Shown: piece after piece, positions 28,664 to 38,416 of the stretch
Layout: every line of letters starts with the position of its first letter
How positions within the stretch are numbered: position 1 is the first letter of the stretch
Assembly (NCBI RefSeq): GCF_014191355.1
Contig: NZ_JACHWM010000004.1
Coordinates: 186,001-250,000 of the forward strand
DNA length: 64,000 nucleotides
From: Methylobacterium sp. R2-1
GTDB taxonomy: Bacteria > Pseudomonadota > Alphaproteobacteria > Rhizobiales > Beijerinckiaceae
Reading direction: 5' to 3'
The notes under the pieces: generated by a model
What the model was told of the DNA's origin: nothing
Database searches by the model: none
What the model saw: the letters and a program-made list of their open reading frames with translations, nothing else
Program-made: the position numbers and the translations under genes

Positions 28664-31405
28664 ATGCTACGACGCTCCCTTCTCACCCGTTTCCGACATC
28701 GGGTTCGTGGCACGGCCCTGATCGCGGTGCTGGCCGCGACCGCCGCCCTCCCGAACGCGGCGGTGGGGCAGGGGAGTCCGCCGGCCGCTCAAGCACCGGC
28801 GGCAAAACAGCCGAACGCGGCCCCGATATCAGCGAACGGCCAGCCGGCTCAGGCGAATGGGCAAGCCGCACCGGCTGCCAAACCAGCGGCGCCCAAGGCG
28901 CCCGTCTCAGAAGCGCTGCAGACGCTCCGCGACCGGCTCGATACCATCAAGGCCGATCTCGAGACGCGTGAGAAGGCCATCACCGGGCCGAATGTCGGCG
29001 CAGGCGATCTGACTCGCGCCCGCGACGGTCTTGACCCGCTCGCCGACCGGCTGCGGTCGGTGATCGAGCTGCTGGGGCCGCGGCTGGACGCCGCCCGCGA
29101 GCGTCTCACGCAGATCGGGCCGAAGCCGAAGGAAGGGGAGGAGAGCGAGGAGGTTGCCCGCGAGCGCGCGGAGCGCGAGCAGGCGGTCAACGACATCGAC
29201 GGCACGCAGCGGCTGGCCAAATCGCTGCTGGTGCAGAGCGACCAGATCGTCGATCAGATCTCGAATCGCCGCCGGGCCGCCTTCACCCGCGGCCTGTTCG
29301 AGCGCAGCTCGTCGCTGCTGAGCCCCGATCTGTGGATGCGGGTCGGTGCGGACATCCCGCGGGACATCAGCTCGCTGCGCAGCGGTTTCGACGACACCGT
29401 CTCCCTGTTCCGCCGCAATGCCAGCCTGTGGAACCTGCTGATCCTCGGCCTTGCCTTCGGCCTGTCCTTCGCCCTTTATTTCGGTCGCCGCAACATCGCT
29501 CCGGCACTCGGGCGCCGGGACATCAACGTCACCACGCCCTCGAAGCGCGCCAAGCTTCTCGGTGCATGGCGCGTGCTCCTGCTCGGAACCGTTCCGGCTC
29601 TCGCGGGTAGCTACGCGGTCTACTACGCCCTCGACGTGACCGAGTTGCTGCCCGCGCGCTTCCTGCCGGTCGCCAGCACCATCCTCGGCGGCATCGCCTT
29701 CATCGCCTTCGTCGAGGCGACGGCCGACGCCTTGCTTGCCGTCAACAAGCCTGCGTGGCGTCCCGCACCGGTCTCAGATGCTGCCGCGTGGCGCATCACC
29801 GCGCTGGCCGTCAGCATCGCCGTCGTCATCACGGTGTCGAAATCGACGGAGGCGCTCAACTCGGCGATTTACGCCGCATTGCCGATCTCGATCGCGACCC
29901 GCGGCGTCGGCGCCATCACCGCGGCGCTGCTGCTCGCCATCGGCCTCCATCGCTTCGCCGACACGGCGGAGAAGGAGGAGGAGTGTTTCGGCCCTTATGT
30001 CGGCACCGAGACCTCGTCCAACATCGGCGGGCCGCTGCGGCTGCTCGGGTGGGTCGCGGTCGCCGTGATCGCGGCGGCCCCGCTGGTGGGCTACGTCGCC
30101 CTCTCGGCCTTCCTGGTCGATCAGTTGATCTGGACCGCCAGCATCCTCGTCCTGCTCTGGCTGCTGGTCGTCAGTGCCGATGTGCTCATCGGCGGCTCTC
30201 TGTGCGACGACACCCGCATCGCGACGACGCTCCAGGCCAATACCGGCCTGCGCAAGCGCTCGCTCAATCAGATCGCGGTGCTGACGACGGGCTTCGCCCG
30301 CGTTCTGCTGATCGCGGCCGCCGCGCTCCTCGCGCTGGCGCCCTGGGGGCTCGACTCGACGGACATCTTCTCCTCGATCCGCACGGCCTTCTTCGGCTTC
30401 AAGGTCGGCGACGTCACGATCTCGCTCTCGGCGATCGCCTTCGGCATCGGCATCCTTGTGCTCGGCGTGTTCATCACCCGCGGCGTGCAGCGCTGGCTGG
30501 AGAGCACCTACCTGCCGGCGACCGATCTCGATGCAGGCTTGCGCAACTCGATCTCGACGGTGGCCGGCTATGTCGGCTTCCTGCTCGCCCTGGCGCTGGC
30601 CTTCTCGTATCTCGGCTTGAGCTTGGAGAAGCTCACCATCGTCGCCGGCGCGCTCTCGGTCGGTATCGGTTTCGGCCTGCAATCCATCGTCAACAACTTC
30701 GTCTCGGGCCTGCTGCTGCTCTGGGAGCGTCCGATCCGCGTCGGCGATCAGGTGCTGATCGGTGACAGCGAGGGCATCGTGCGGCGCATCTCCGTGCGCT
30801 CCACCGAGATCCAGACCTTCGATCGCTCGGCCGTCATCGTGCCGAACTCGAACCTGATCTCGGGCATCGTGAAGAACCGCGTGCGTGGCGACCGCACCGG
30901 CCGGGTCATCATCTCGGTCAACGTTCTGCGCAGCAAGGATCCGGTGGAGGCTGCCGAGATGATGGTCGCCTGCGCCAAGGCGCATCCGGACGTGCTCAAG
31001 GAGCCGGCGCCGCGGGTGGTGTTCAAGAAGATCGGCGATCCCTTTCTCGAGTTCGAGCTGATCGCCATGGTGATCGACGTCAATCTCGGCCAGAAGGTGC
31101 AGAGCGACCTGAACTTCTCGGTGTTCAAGACCCTCTCCGACGCCGAGTTCATCCCGCCGATGGGGCCGGCTTCGAGCTTCATCACCGTGCAGGGCCTGGA
31201 GCCGGTGCGCGATGCGCTCGGTCAGATTGCCCATGCGGTCGGTAGCCCGGCGGCACATGTGTTGGCGCCCCTGGCGACGTCTCGTCCGGACGGCGAAGAA
31301 AAAGCGTCGGCCGGGGCGGATGAACCCTCTTCGTCCGACCCGCGCGAGGCGACTCGCCGGCCTGGAAGCGGGTCGCAGGACGTGAACCTGCGACGCCACG
31401 GATAG
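28664..31405 (+). CDS. DUF3772/MscS-type mechanosensitive channel
   Basis: About 913 residues. A signal peptide (TALIAVLAATAALPNAAVGQG) and an Ala/Pro-rich stretch lead to a periplasmic helical domain of the DUF3772 type (about residues 75-230), then about ten hydrophobic segments, and the MscS pore and beta domain near the end (GLSLEKLTIVAGALSVGIGFGLQ-like pore helix, then NNFVSGLLLLWERPIRVGD and VPNSNLISG). Large MscS homologues release osmolytes during hypo-osmotic shock. ATG 28664 has AAGG six bases upstream. The C-terminal 50 residues are disordered. Confidence 0.92.
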   Translation: MLRRSLLTRFRHRVRGTALIAVLAATAALPNAAVGQGSPPAAQAPAAKQPNAAPISANGQPAQANGQAAPAAKPAAPKAPVSEALQTLRDRLDTIKADLETREKAITGPNVGAGDLTRARDGLDPLADRLRSVIELLGPRLDAARERLTQIGPKPKEGEESEEVARERAEREQAVNDIDGTQRLAKSLLVQSDQIVDQISNRRRAAFTRGLFERSSSLLSPDLWMRVGADIPRDISSLRSGFDDTVSLFRRNASLWNLLILGLAFGLSFALYFGRRNIAPALGRRDINVTTPSKRAKLLGAWRVLLLGTVPALAGSYAVYYALDVTELLPARFLPVASTILGGIAFIAFVEATADALLAVNKPAWRPAPVSDAAAWRITALAVSIAVVITVSKSTEALNSAIYAALPISIATRGVGAITAALLLAIGLHRFADTAEKEEECFGPYVGTETSSNIGGPLRLLGWVAVAVIAAAPLVGYVALSAFLVDQLIWTASILVLLWLLVVSADVLIGGSLCDDTRIATTLQANTGLRKRSLNQIAVLTTGFARVLLIAAAALLALAPWGLDSTDIFSSIRTAFFGFKVGDVTISLSAIAFGIGILVLGVFITRGVQRWLESTYLPATDLDAGLRNSISTVAGYVGFLLALALAFSYLGLSLEKLTIVAGALSVGIGFGLQSIVNNFVSGLLLLWERPIRVGDQVLIGDSEGIVRRISVRSTEIQTFDRSAVIVPNSNLISGIVKNRVRGDRTGRVIISVNVLRSKDPVEAAEMMVACAKAHPDVLKEPAPRVVFKKIGDPFLEFELIAMVIDVNLGQKVQSDLNFSVFKTLSDAEFIPPMGPASSFITVQGLEPVRDALGQIAHAVGSPAAHVLAPLATSRPDGEEKASAGADEPSSSDPREATRRPGSGSQDVNLRRHG

Positions 31406-31530
31406 GACGAGATGTAGCGAGGCAAGATCGCCGCCGGCCCTGAGGATATCGGGGCTGGCGGCAGCGTTACACTTGAGTTTCCTGCGGTCAGGGCCCACCT
31501 CAACCGTCTGCTCACGGGAAACCCGCTGTC

Positions 31531-32037
31531 GTGCTCCGACGTCAGACCCTTCTTGCCGCGCCCGCGGCGCTCGCCCTCGTGACCCTGCTCCAGGGCTGCG
31601 CGGGGCAGGTCGTGCCCGAGGCGACGGGCCTGCCGAGCATGTATCTGCCGCTCACCACCGGCAGCACTGCCGTCGATACGGTAGCGGCTCGGGACATGAT
31701 CTCGGCCTATCGCCGCAACAACGGCGCCGCGCCGCTCGTCATCGATCCGGAATTGCAGAGACTGGCCGAGACCGAGGCTGCCGCCATGGCCGCCTCAGAT
31801 CGGCCGAGCAAGAGCCAGACGGTGCGCGCCGCGGTGGCCCGCCTCGGCTACGACGGCGCGGATGCCAACCTCTCGGCGGGCTACCACACGCTCGCGGAAG
31901 CCTTCTCAGGGTGGCGCGATAGCCCTCCTCACCGGGCCGTCATGCTCGCGCCGGAGGCCAAGCGCATGGGCATCGCCACGGCCTATGCACCGGGCTCCAA
32001 GTACAAGGTCTACTGGGCGCTGCTGGTGGCCAAATAG
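31531..32037 (+). CDS. CAP-domain (SCP-like) lipoprotein
   Basis: 168 residues from GTG 31531. The signal peptide ends in the lipobox LLQGC. The mature part has the CAP-fold pattern: MISAYRRNNGAAPLVIDPELQRLAETEA at the start, and the second block AFSGWRDSPPHRAVMLAPEAKRMGIA with the His of SPPHR. CAP proteins of bacteria are secreted or anchored and of mostly unknown role. It is convergent with the motB-like gene. Confidence 0.88.
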   Translation: MLRRQTLLAAPAALALVTLLQGCAGQVVPEATGLPSMYLPLTTGSTAVDTVAARDMISAYRRNNGAAPLVIDPELQRLAETEAAAMAASDRPSKSQTVRAAVARLGYDGADANLSAGYHTLAEAFSGWRDSPPHRAVMLAPEAKRMGIATAYAPGSKYKVYWALLVAK

Positions 32038-32116
32038 AGTGCCTCACAAAACTCCCGGTCACGGACCGTTCCCGCTCTGGCAATGAAAGCGCGGCGGGAG
32101 TTTTGAGAGAGACACT
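32036..32116. repeat. Inverted-repeat element, likely also a two-way terminator
   Basis: CAAAACTCCCG (32047-32057) and CGGGAGTTTTG (32095-32105) are perfect inverted copies, and outer bases GAGTG.CTC and GAGA.CACT partly continue the match. With A-run on one side and T-run on the other it could end both convergent transcripts. The right end resembles sequence at 16387-16400, so it may be a small dispersed element. Confidence 0.6.
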
Positions 32117-32122
32117 TAGCCG

Positions 32123-32956
32123 TCAGGGCACGACCTTGCCGTTCGGCGTCGGCGGCGCCTCGGAGAGAAGCGTCACCGTCACCCGGCGGTTGGCCGCGAG
32201 ATAGGGATTGTCGGGAAACATCGGTTCGGTATCCGCTTTGCCCGTCACCGAGGCGAAGCGATCGTCGGGCAGTCCGGCATTGGCCAGAACGTCGCGCACA
32301 CTCAGTGCGCGGTTGGCCGAGAGCTCCCAGGGCGGGGCGGTGTCGCGGGTGCCGGGACGGGTCGCTGCGGTGAAGCCGGTCACGGCGATGCGGTTCGGCA
32401 GCTTCATCAGCGTCGGCGCCAGCCGCTCCAGCAGGCGCCGGGTGCGATCGTTGGGGCGGCTCGACCCTTCCGGGAACATCGAGCGGCCGTCCTGATCAAC
32501 GATCGAGACGTCGAGCCCCTTCCGAGTCGGCGCGATGATGACGTTCTTCGACAGCTCCGCCACCTCGGGCATGTCCTGCATCGCCTGCCGCAGGGAGGCG
32601 GCGGCCTGCCCGAAGGCATCCGGATAGCCTCGGTCGGGAACGCCGTCGTCGAGGCCACTGTCGATCTGCGGCGGCGTCGTGCGGTCGGTGGCGCGCTCGG
32701 GCGGCACGTCGCGCAGATGCTTGAACTTGTCCGCCGTTGGGATTCCTTCGCTTTCCAGGATGCCCGCGAATTTCGATTCCTTGTTCACACCGAAGGCGTC
32801 GCGCATCGAGCCAGCGACGACCTGGAGCTTCTTCTGGTCCTGGGTCGAGTAGGCGGCGATCATGACGAAGAAGCTCATCAGGAGCGCCATCAGGTCGGCG
32901 AAGGTCACGAACCAGCCGTGACCACCATGGGCGCCGCCGCGCTTCTTCTTGGCCAC
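32123..32956 (-). CDS. motB: MotB-like stator protein with OmpA domain
   Basis: A 277-residue protein with a basic start, one membrane segment (WFVTFADLMALLMSFFVMIAA, where the Asp of FADL is the proton-binding residue), and a C-terminal OmpA-type peptidoglycan-binding domain (MFPEGSSRP, VTGFTAATRP, SANRALSVRDVL, ANRRVTVTL). It follows the MotA-like gene by 14 bp, giving a stator pair. A flagellar stator is the natural reading; no other flagellar genes are in the window, so a stator-like role in another machine is not excluded. Confidence 0.85.
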   Translation of the reverse strand: MAKKKRGGAHGGHGWFVTFADLMALLMSFFVMIAAYSTQDQKKLQVVAGSMRDAFGVNKESKFAGILESEGIPTADKFKHLRDVPPERATDRTTPPQIDSGLDDGVPDRGYPDAFGQAAASLRQAMQDMPEVAELSKNVIIAPTRKGLDVSIVDQDGRSMFPEGSSRPNDRTRRLLERLAPTLMKLPNRIAVTGFTAATRPGTRDTAPPWELSANRALSVRDVLANAGLPDDRFASVTGKADTEPMFPDNPYLAANRRVTVTLLSEAPPTPNGKVVP

Positions 32957-32970
32957 CGCTTACGCTCCCG

Positions 32971-33744
32971 TCACGCCGCTTCCGCGGCGAGATCCTCGCG
33001 GTGGTGCGCGGGCAGGTAGGCGATCAGCATCTCCCGCACCAGCGAGGGGCTCTTCTGATCGCGGATCAGCAGGATGCCGTCGATGATGAGGGAGCGCGAC
33101 ACGTCCTCCTCCTCGAGCTTCACGTGCAGCTTGTCGGCAATCGGCAGGGTGACCATGTTGGCGATCAGCGCGCCGTAGAGCGTCGCGAGCAGGGCGGTCG
33201 CCATGGCGGGGCCGAGCTTCGACGGGTCGGACATGTTGGCGAACATCGTCACCATGCCAAGGATGGTGCCGATCATGCCCCAGGCGGGGGCGCAGTCGCC
33301 GAAGGCGCGATAGATCTTCGAGCCCTCGTCGAGATGCATCAGGAAGTTGTCGCGGTCGCGCTCCATCGTGTCGCGGATGAAGTCGCGGTCGTACCCGTCG
33401 GCGATGTAGCGTGCGCCCTGCGCCAGGAACGGATCGGAGATCTCCATGTTCTCGAGGGCGATTGGGCCGGATTTGCGCACCACGTCGGCGATCTTGGTGA
33501 TCTCTTCGATCAGTTCATGCGGTTTCACCGAGCGCATGGTGAAGGCGTAGCGCAGGCCCATCGGCAGGCCGTGCAGCATGGTCGAGAACGGAAAGCGGAT
33601 CATCGTCGCGGCGACGGCGCCGCCGAAGATGACGATTACGGCGTGCTTGTCGAAATAGGCTGCGAAGTTGCCGCCATCGATCATGATGAGCGTGAAGACG
33701 ACGCCGACGCCGCCGACGAGCCCGATACCGGTTGCGAGATCCAT
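32971..33744 (-). CDS. motA: MotA-like proton channel protein
   Basis: About 257 residues from ATG 33744. It has four hydrophobic segments: two near the start (IGLVGGVGVVFTLIM and HAVIVIFGGAVAATMI) and two near residues 150-200 (APAWGMIGTILGMVTMFA and MATALLATLYGALIANMV), with the conserved GTILGMV and YGALIANM motifs of MotA/PomA. It forms the ion channel with the MotB-like protein. It lies directly upstream of that gene in the same operon. Confidence 0.87.
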   Translation of the reverse strand: MDLATGIGLVGGVGVVFTLIMIDGGNFAAYFDKHAVIVIFGGAVAATMIRFPFSTMLHGLPMGLRYAFTMRSVKPHELIEEITKIADVVRKSGPIALENMEISDPFLAQGARYIADGYDRDFIRDTMERDRDNFLMHLDEGSKIYRAFGDCAPAWGMIGTILGMVTMFANMSDPSKLGPAMATALLATLYGALIANMVTLPIADKLHVKLEEEDVSRSLIIDGILLIRDQKSPSLVREMLIAYLPAHHREDLAAEAA

Positions 33745-34013
33745 GACGCCGATGCCCGAAGCCCGGCCGATCCTCCGGGCCGTGCCCAAGTTCTAAAAAA
33801 ACAGGCTGAAGGAACGGTAAAGGGGCTTGGTGGAAACGGCCATTCCCCGTCATGTGCCGTTCAGGGGCAGCGAGCGATAAGCCCCCGTGCCGATTGACCG
33901 AAGGGCCCTGCGCGGAGAACCGCAGGATCTCGGTGAGGCGGCGCCGGGACGTTCCGGTTCCAACGTCGAGATCCCCACGGCCTGTGGCCGATGGGGCGGG
34001 GAGCGAAAGCACG

Positions 34014-35786
34014 ATGTCGATGATTCGCCTCTATGCGCGGGTGCTCGGCCTGCTGGGAGCGGAGAAGCGGTTGGCCGCCGGCCTGATCGCGGCCAACGTT
34101 GCACTGGCGGTCGCAGCCTTCGCCGAGCCGTTGATCATGGGCCGCATCATCGACGGCCTGACTCACCTGTCCAAGGATACGCCCGCGAGCACGCTCGCAC
34201 CCTGGATCGTCGCCTGGGTGGTGTTCGGCCTGTTCACCATCGGCGCGGGTGTCGCGATCGCCCTGCATTCCGACCGGCTCGCCCACCGCAACCGGCTCTC
34301 CACCATGGCGAACTTCTTTGAGCACGTGCTCGAACTGCCGATCGCCTTCCACTCGTCCAACCATTCGGGCCGTGTGCTGAAGGCGATGCTCGAAGGCACC
34401 AACGCCATGGCCTGGGTCTGGCTCAACTTCTTCCGCGAGCACTTCGCCGCTCTGCTTTCCGTCGGCGTGCTGCTGCCGATGACGCTGTTCGTGAACTGGA
34501 GGCTCGGCGCGATCCTCGTCGTCCTCGTTCTCGCCTTCACGGCTCTCGCGAGCTACGTCCTGCGCCGGACCGAGACGCTCCAGGGCGAGGTCGAGCAGTT
34601 CCAGTCGGGGCTGGCCGCCCACGCTTCTGACGCGCTCGGCAACGTCGCGGTGATCCAGTCCTTCACCCGCGCGCGCGCCGAGAAAGAAGCGATGCGCGAC
34701 ATCATCCACGACCTGCTCCGGGTTCAGATCCCGGTCCTGTCGTGGTGGGCGCTGGCGAACGTCGCCACCCGCGCCTCCGGCACGCTGACCATGACGGCGA
34801 TCTTCATCACCGGCATCGCCCTGCACCAGAAGGGTGCGGCCACGGTCGGCGAGATCGTCGCCTTCATGAGCCTCGCCACCATGCTGGTGACCAAGCTCGA
34901 CCACGTCGTGACCTTCGTGAACGGCGTGTTCATGCAGGCGCCGAAGATGCGCGAGTTCTTCGAGGTGGTCGACACCGTGCCGACCGTCCGCGACCGGCCG
35001 CAGGCCAAGCAGGTCGCCCGGTTCGAGGGCGAGGTGACCTTCGACGATGTCGCCTTCTCCTACGACGGTCGCCGCAGCGCGCTCGACGGCGTGTCCTTCG
35101 CGGCACGTCCCGGCGAGACCGTGGCGCTCGTCGGCACCACGGGCTCGGGCAAGTCCACCACGCTGGGCCTGCTGCACCGGACCTTCGATCCGGATGCCGG
35201 CGCCATCCGCATCGACGGCATCGACATCCGCGACATCGGCCTCTCCAGCCTGCGCCACAATATCGGTGTCGTGTTCCAGGAGCCGATGCTGTTCAACCGC
35301 TCGATCCGCGAGAACCTTCAGGTCGGCCGTCCCGACGCGACCGATGCCGAGATGCTCGACGCCCTCGAGCGCGCCCAGGCCAGCGAGTTCATGGCGCGTC
35401 AACCTGACGGGCTCGACACGATCATCGGCGAGCGCGGCCGGTCGCTCTCCGGTGGTGAGCGTCAGCGCCTCTCGATCGCGCGGGCGCTCCTCAAGAACCC
35501 GCCGATGCTGATCCTCGACGAGGCCACCAGTGCCCTCGACGCGGCGACCGAGCGCAAGCTGCAGCAGGCACTGGAGACGGTGATGGAGGGGCGCACCACC
35601 TTCGTGATCGCCCACCGCCTCGCCACGATCCGCAACGCCGACCGCATTCTCGTCTTCGAGAACGGAAAGATCGTCGAGGCCGGCAACTTCGATGAACTCG
35701 TCGCCCTCAACCAGCGCTTCGCGGCGCTCGCCCGGGCCCAGTTCATGGCGGCCGAGACCGAGGAAGACCTGCCACTCGCCGCCTGA
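34014..35786 (+). CDS. ndvA: Cyclic beta-1,2-glucan exporter, ABC type
   Basis: A 590-residue half-transporter with six membrane segments followed by an ATPase domain: Walker A GTTGSGKST, signature LSGGERQRLSIARALL, Walker B MLILDEATS, and the H-loop IAHRLAT. The N-terminus (IRLYARVLGLLGAEKRLAAGL, then AEPLIMGRIIDGL) matches the NdvA/ChvA type of Rhizobium and Agrobacterium. It should export cyclic beta-glucan to the periplasm, for osmoadaptation and surface interaction. The start at ATG 34014 is chosen over upstream starts in the same frame because it begins at the family motif. It stands alone. Confidence 0.85.
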   Translation: MSMIRLYARVLGLLGAEKRLAAGLIAANVALAVAAFAEPLIMGRIIDGLTHLSKDTPASTLAPWIVAWVVFGLFTIGAGVAIALHSDRLAHRNRLSTMANFFEHVLELPIAFHSSNHSGRVLKAMLEGTNAMAWVWLNFFREHFAALLSVGVLLPMTLFVNWRLGAILVVLVLAFTALASYVLRRTETLQGEVEQFQSGLAAHASDALGNVAVIQSFTRARAEKEAMRDIIHDLLRVQIPVLSWWALANVATRASGTLTMTAIFITGIALHQKGAATVGEIVAFMSLATMLVTKLDHVVTFVNGVFMQAPKMREFFEVVDTVPTVRDRPQAKQVARFEGEVTFDDVAFSYDGRRSALDGVSFAARPGETVALVGTTGSGKSTTLGLLHRTFDPDAGAIRIDGIDIRDIGLSSLRHNIGVVFQEPMLFNRSIRENLQVGRPDATDAEMLDALERAQASEFMARQPDGLDTIIGERGRSLSGGERQRLSIARALLKNPPMLILDEATSALDAATERKLQQALETVMEGRTTFVIAHRLATIRNADRILVFENGKIVEAGNFDELVALNQRFAALARAQFMAAETEEDLPLAA

Positions 35787-35924
35787 GGGGAGCCTTGAAG
35801 GAGACCCGGTTCCCTGGAGCCGGGCTCCGGACACGCTGCTCTGCCGGCCGGTCCGCCGAAGCGACACCGAACCGGGAATCGGATGCCGCTCCCGAGTACG
35901 GCGCGAGATCGGATGCGGCTCAGA

Positions 35925-36488
35925 TCATGGCCGGCCGTGAGCCCGCGTGGGGACGCGGGGCGGCTCCACGGAGACCGGCGCCTGAATGGCGTCGAAGGCG
36001 GTCTCATCGAGGTTCAGAACCGGCAAGGCCCCAAGATCGACGACGGGCGCGTTGGCCGGTTTCGACACCGGCATGATCGGCGCGGCCGCGACAAAAGGGG
36101 CAGGGTGCGGCTCAGGAGAGAGCCCGGCAGCGGATGATGGAAGGGACGCCTCGAGCGTCAGTGGTGGTTCGCCGGCCGGTGCAGCCTGCGGCGCCTGCGC
36201 GGCACTGACAGCGCGGTCCGGTTGAACGACTTCCTGAACAGGTTCAGCGATCGCCACCGAGACGGCCTGCTCCACAACGGCAACACCCATGCGGATCTGT
36301 GACGCGACCGCCCAGGTCGTGACGAGCGAGAGGCCGACCAATCCCATACACAGAGCCAAAACGGGCCGGCGGCGCCGGTCCAGAGGCTTCAGCGGGCCGA
36401 GCTGTATGCGGCTCCGCCGCAGGGCGAAGCGCGGTCGATAGGCACGAGGCCAAGCATCCAACGCGGCCGCACCTTCGGCTGATACCAT
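35925..36488 (-). CDS. Unknown single-pass membrane protein with Pro/Ala-rich tail
   Basis: A 187-residue protein with a basic N-terminus, one hydrophobic segment (about residues 43-61), and a long Pro/Ala/Val-rich periplasmic-type tail. The family is not recognised. It stands alone between ndvA and pgl. It may be real because composition and frame are coherent, but no domain supports it. Confidence 0.5.
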   Translation of the reverse strand: MVSAEGAAALDAWPRAYRPRFALRRSRIQLGPLKPLDRRRRPVLALCMGLVGLSLVTTWAVASQIRMGVAVVEQAVSVAIAEPVQEVVQPDRAVSAAQAPQAAPAGEPPLTLEASLPSSAAGLSPEPHPAPFVAAAPIMPVSKPANAPVVDLGALPVLNLDETAFDAIQAPVSVEPPRVPTRAHGRP

Positions 36489-36578
36489 CGAGGTACTCCG
36501 GTTTCGTCGAGGATGGGCCGTTCATACACGGGCAAGATCCACGTCGAAACTGGGGCGGCGAAGTTCGAGGACGGGAGC

Positions 36579-37310
36579 TCAGGCCTCGGCCGCTTCGCGA
36601 TCAACGTACCACGTCACCCGCCCCGCACTCCGGACTTGGCGCGCCGGCAGGTCCTCGCCGTCGGCGAGGCGCCGCAACGGTTCGCGCTTGCTCGCGCCGT
36701 TGACGAGGAAGAGCACGGACCGCGATGAAGCCAGGGCCGGGAAGGTCAGGGTGATGCGCGGCACGAACGGCTCCATTCCTGCCTCAGGCACCGGCGCAAC
36801 CCAGGCCTCGCGCTCGGCCAGCGCCGGCTTTCCCGGGAACAGCGAGGCGGTGTGCCCGTCGTTGCCGAGTCCAAGGAGCACGAGATCGAAGAGCGGTCGG
36901 TTCGGGTCGAACCGATCGCTGCCGTAAAACTCCTGCAGCGTTCTCTCGTAGGCTCGAGCGCCTGCCTCGACGCCCAGGTCGGAGGGAATGAAGTGCAGAT
37001 GCGTTGCCGGTACCGGAGCCGCATGGCCGAAGGCGTCACGGACCACGCGCACATTGCTCAGGGAATCGTCCCACGGCACGACGCGGTCATCGCCGAAGAA
37101 CCAGTGGATGCGTGACCACGGCACCCGTTCGACGAAACCGGGCGAGGCCAGCAGCGCGTAGAGCCGCTTCGGGGTCGAGCCGCCGGACAGGCAGACCGCC
37201 ACGCGCTCGCTCCCGGCGCGCTCGGTCATCGCCAGCAGATGCTCGGCCGCCGCCCGAGCCATCGCCTCCGCATCGGCCATCAGCTCGGTGTTTGCGGGAA
37301 GCGGGATCAT
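36579..37310 (-). CDS. pgl: 6-phosphogluconolactonase
   Basis: A 243-residue enzyme hydrolysing 6-phosphogluconolactone to 6-phosphogluconate in the pentose phosphate pathway. It has the family blocks [30 protein letters not shown] and [16 protein letters not shown]. Its ATG overlaps the stop of gnd by 4 bp, so both are coupled. Glucose-6-phosphate dehydrogenase is not in the window. Confidence 0.95.
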   Translation of the reverse strand: MIPLPANTELMADAEAMARAAAEHLLAMTERAGSERVAVCLSGGSTPKRLYALLASPGFVERVPWSRIHWFFGDDRVVPWDDSLSNVRVVRDAFGHAAPVPATHLHFIPSDLGVEAGARAYERTLQEFYGSDRFDPNRPLFDLVLLGLGNDGHTASLFPGKPALAEREAWVAPVPEAGMEPFVPRITLTFPALASSRSVLFLVNGASKREPLRRLADGEDLPARQVRSAGRVTWYVDREAAEA

Positions 37311-38299
37311 GGGGCGGGCCCCCGGCGCGGAGGTTCCTTGTGGCCACCGAAGCCCTGGCGCATCGCCGAGAGCAGTTTGTCGGCGTAGCTATCGTCCTCG
37401 CGAGAGCGGAAGCGGCGGTAAAGGGCGCTGGAGAGAACCGTGGCCGGCACGGCCTCCTCGATCGCAGCGTTGATGGTCCACCGGCCCTCGCCCGAATCCT
37501 CGACGTAGCCCGAGAATCCTTCGAGACGCTCATCGCCGGCCAAGGCCGCGGCGGTGAGATCGAGGAGCCAGGACGAGACGACGCTGCCCCGCCGCCAGAC
37601 CTCGGCGATGTCGCCGAGATTGAGATCGAAGCGACGCGCCTCCGGGATCTCAGGGGAATTGGCGTGGCGTAGAATGTCGAACCCTTCGGCATAGGCCTGC
37701 ATCAGGCCGTACTCGATGCCGTTATGGATCATCTTCACGAAGTGGCCGGCCCCGCTCGGCCCCGCGTGGATGTAGCCCTGCTCGGCGCGCGGATCGCGGC
37801 CGTCGCGGCCGGGGGTACGCGGGATCTCGCCGATACCCGGTGCCAACGTGCGGAAGATCGGGTCGAGCCGGTCGACGGCTTGCCTGTGGCCGCCGATCAT
37901 CATGCAATAGCCGCGCTCTAGCCCCCAGACGCCGCCGGAGGTGCCGACATCGACGTAGTGGATGCCCTTGGCATCGAGATCGTGGGCCCGGCGCACATCG
38001 TCCTGATAGAACGAGTTGCCGCCATCGATGATGCAGTCGTCGGCGCTCAAAAGACCGCCGAGTGCGGTCACCGTCTCCTCGGTGATGTGGCCAGCCGGCA
38101 GCATCACCCAGGCCGTGCGGGGCGCTTCCAGCTTCGCAACGAGATCCTCCAGGCTCGACGCCGCGGCCGCGCCCTCGGCGGCCAGAGCCTCGACCACCTT
38201 CGGATCGCGGTCGTAGACGACTGCCGTGTGGCCGTCGCGCAGGAGACGGCGGACGATGTTGCCGCCCATCCGGCCGAGGCCGATCATGCCGAGTTGCAT
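37307..38299 (-). CDS. gnd: 6-phosphogluconate dehydrogenase, decarboxylating (short type)
   Basis: About 330 residues from ATG 38299, the size of the short (YqeC/GntZ-like) enzymes rather than the 470-residue type. The Rossmann start is [14 protein letters not shown], followed by the substrate-binding [12 protein letters not shown] and the catalytic Lys region [14 protein letters not shown]. It makes ribulose-5-phosphate and NAD(P)H from 6-phosphogluconate. An upstream ATG (38350) would add 17 residues before the Rossmann motif. It is coupled to pgl. Confidence 0.93.
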   Translation of the reverse strand: MQLGMIGLGRMGGNIVRRLLRDGHTAVVYDRDPKVVEALAAEGAAAASSLEDLVAKLEAPRTAWVMLPAGHITEETVTALGGLLSADDCIIDGGNSFYQDDVRRAHDLDAKGIHYVDVGTSGGVWGLERGYCMMIGGHRQAVDRLDPIFRTLAPGIGEIPRTPGRDGRDPRAEQGYIHAGPSGAGHFVKMIHNGIEYGLMQAYAEGFDILRHANSPEIPEARRFDLNLGDIAEVWRRGSVVSSWLLDLTAAALAGDERLEGFSGYVEDSGEGRWTINAAIEEAVPATVLSSALYRRFRSREDDSYADKLLSAMRQGFGGHKEPPRRGPAP

Positions 38300-38416
38300 A
38301 CGGTCGCACTCCCCATCGGGCGCATCAGTGTCCGCCGCGCGATCCATCACGGATCACAGACCGAGTGGTTCGGAGCGGCGACTGCACCCGCCAATGGTAG
38401 GGCGTAAAAACCGGAA

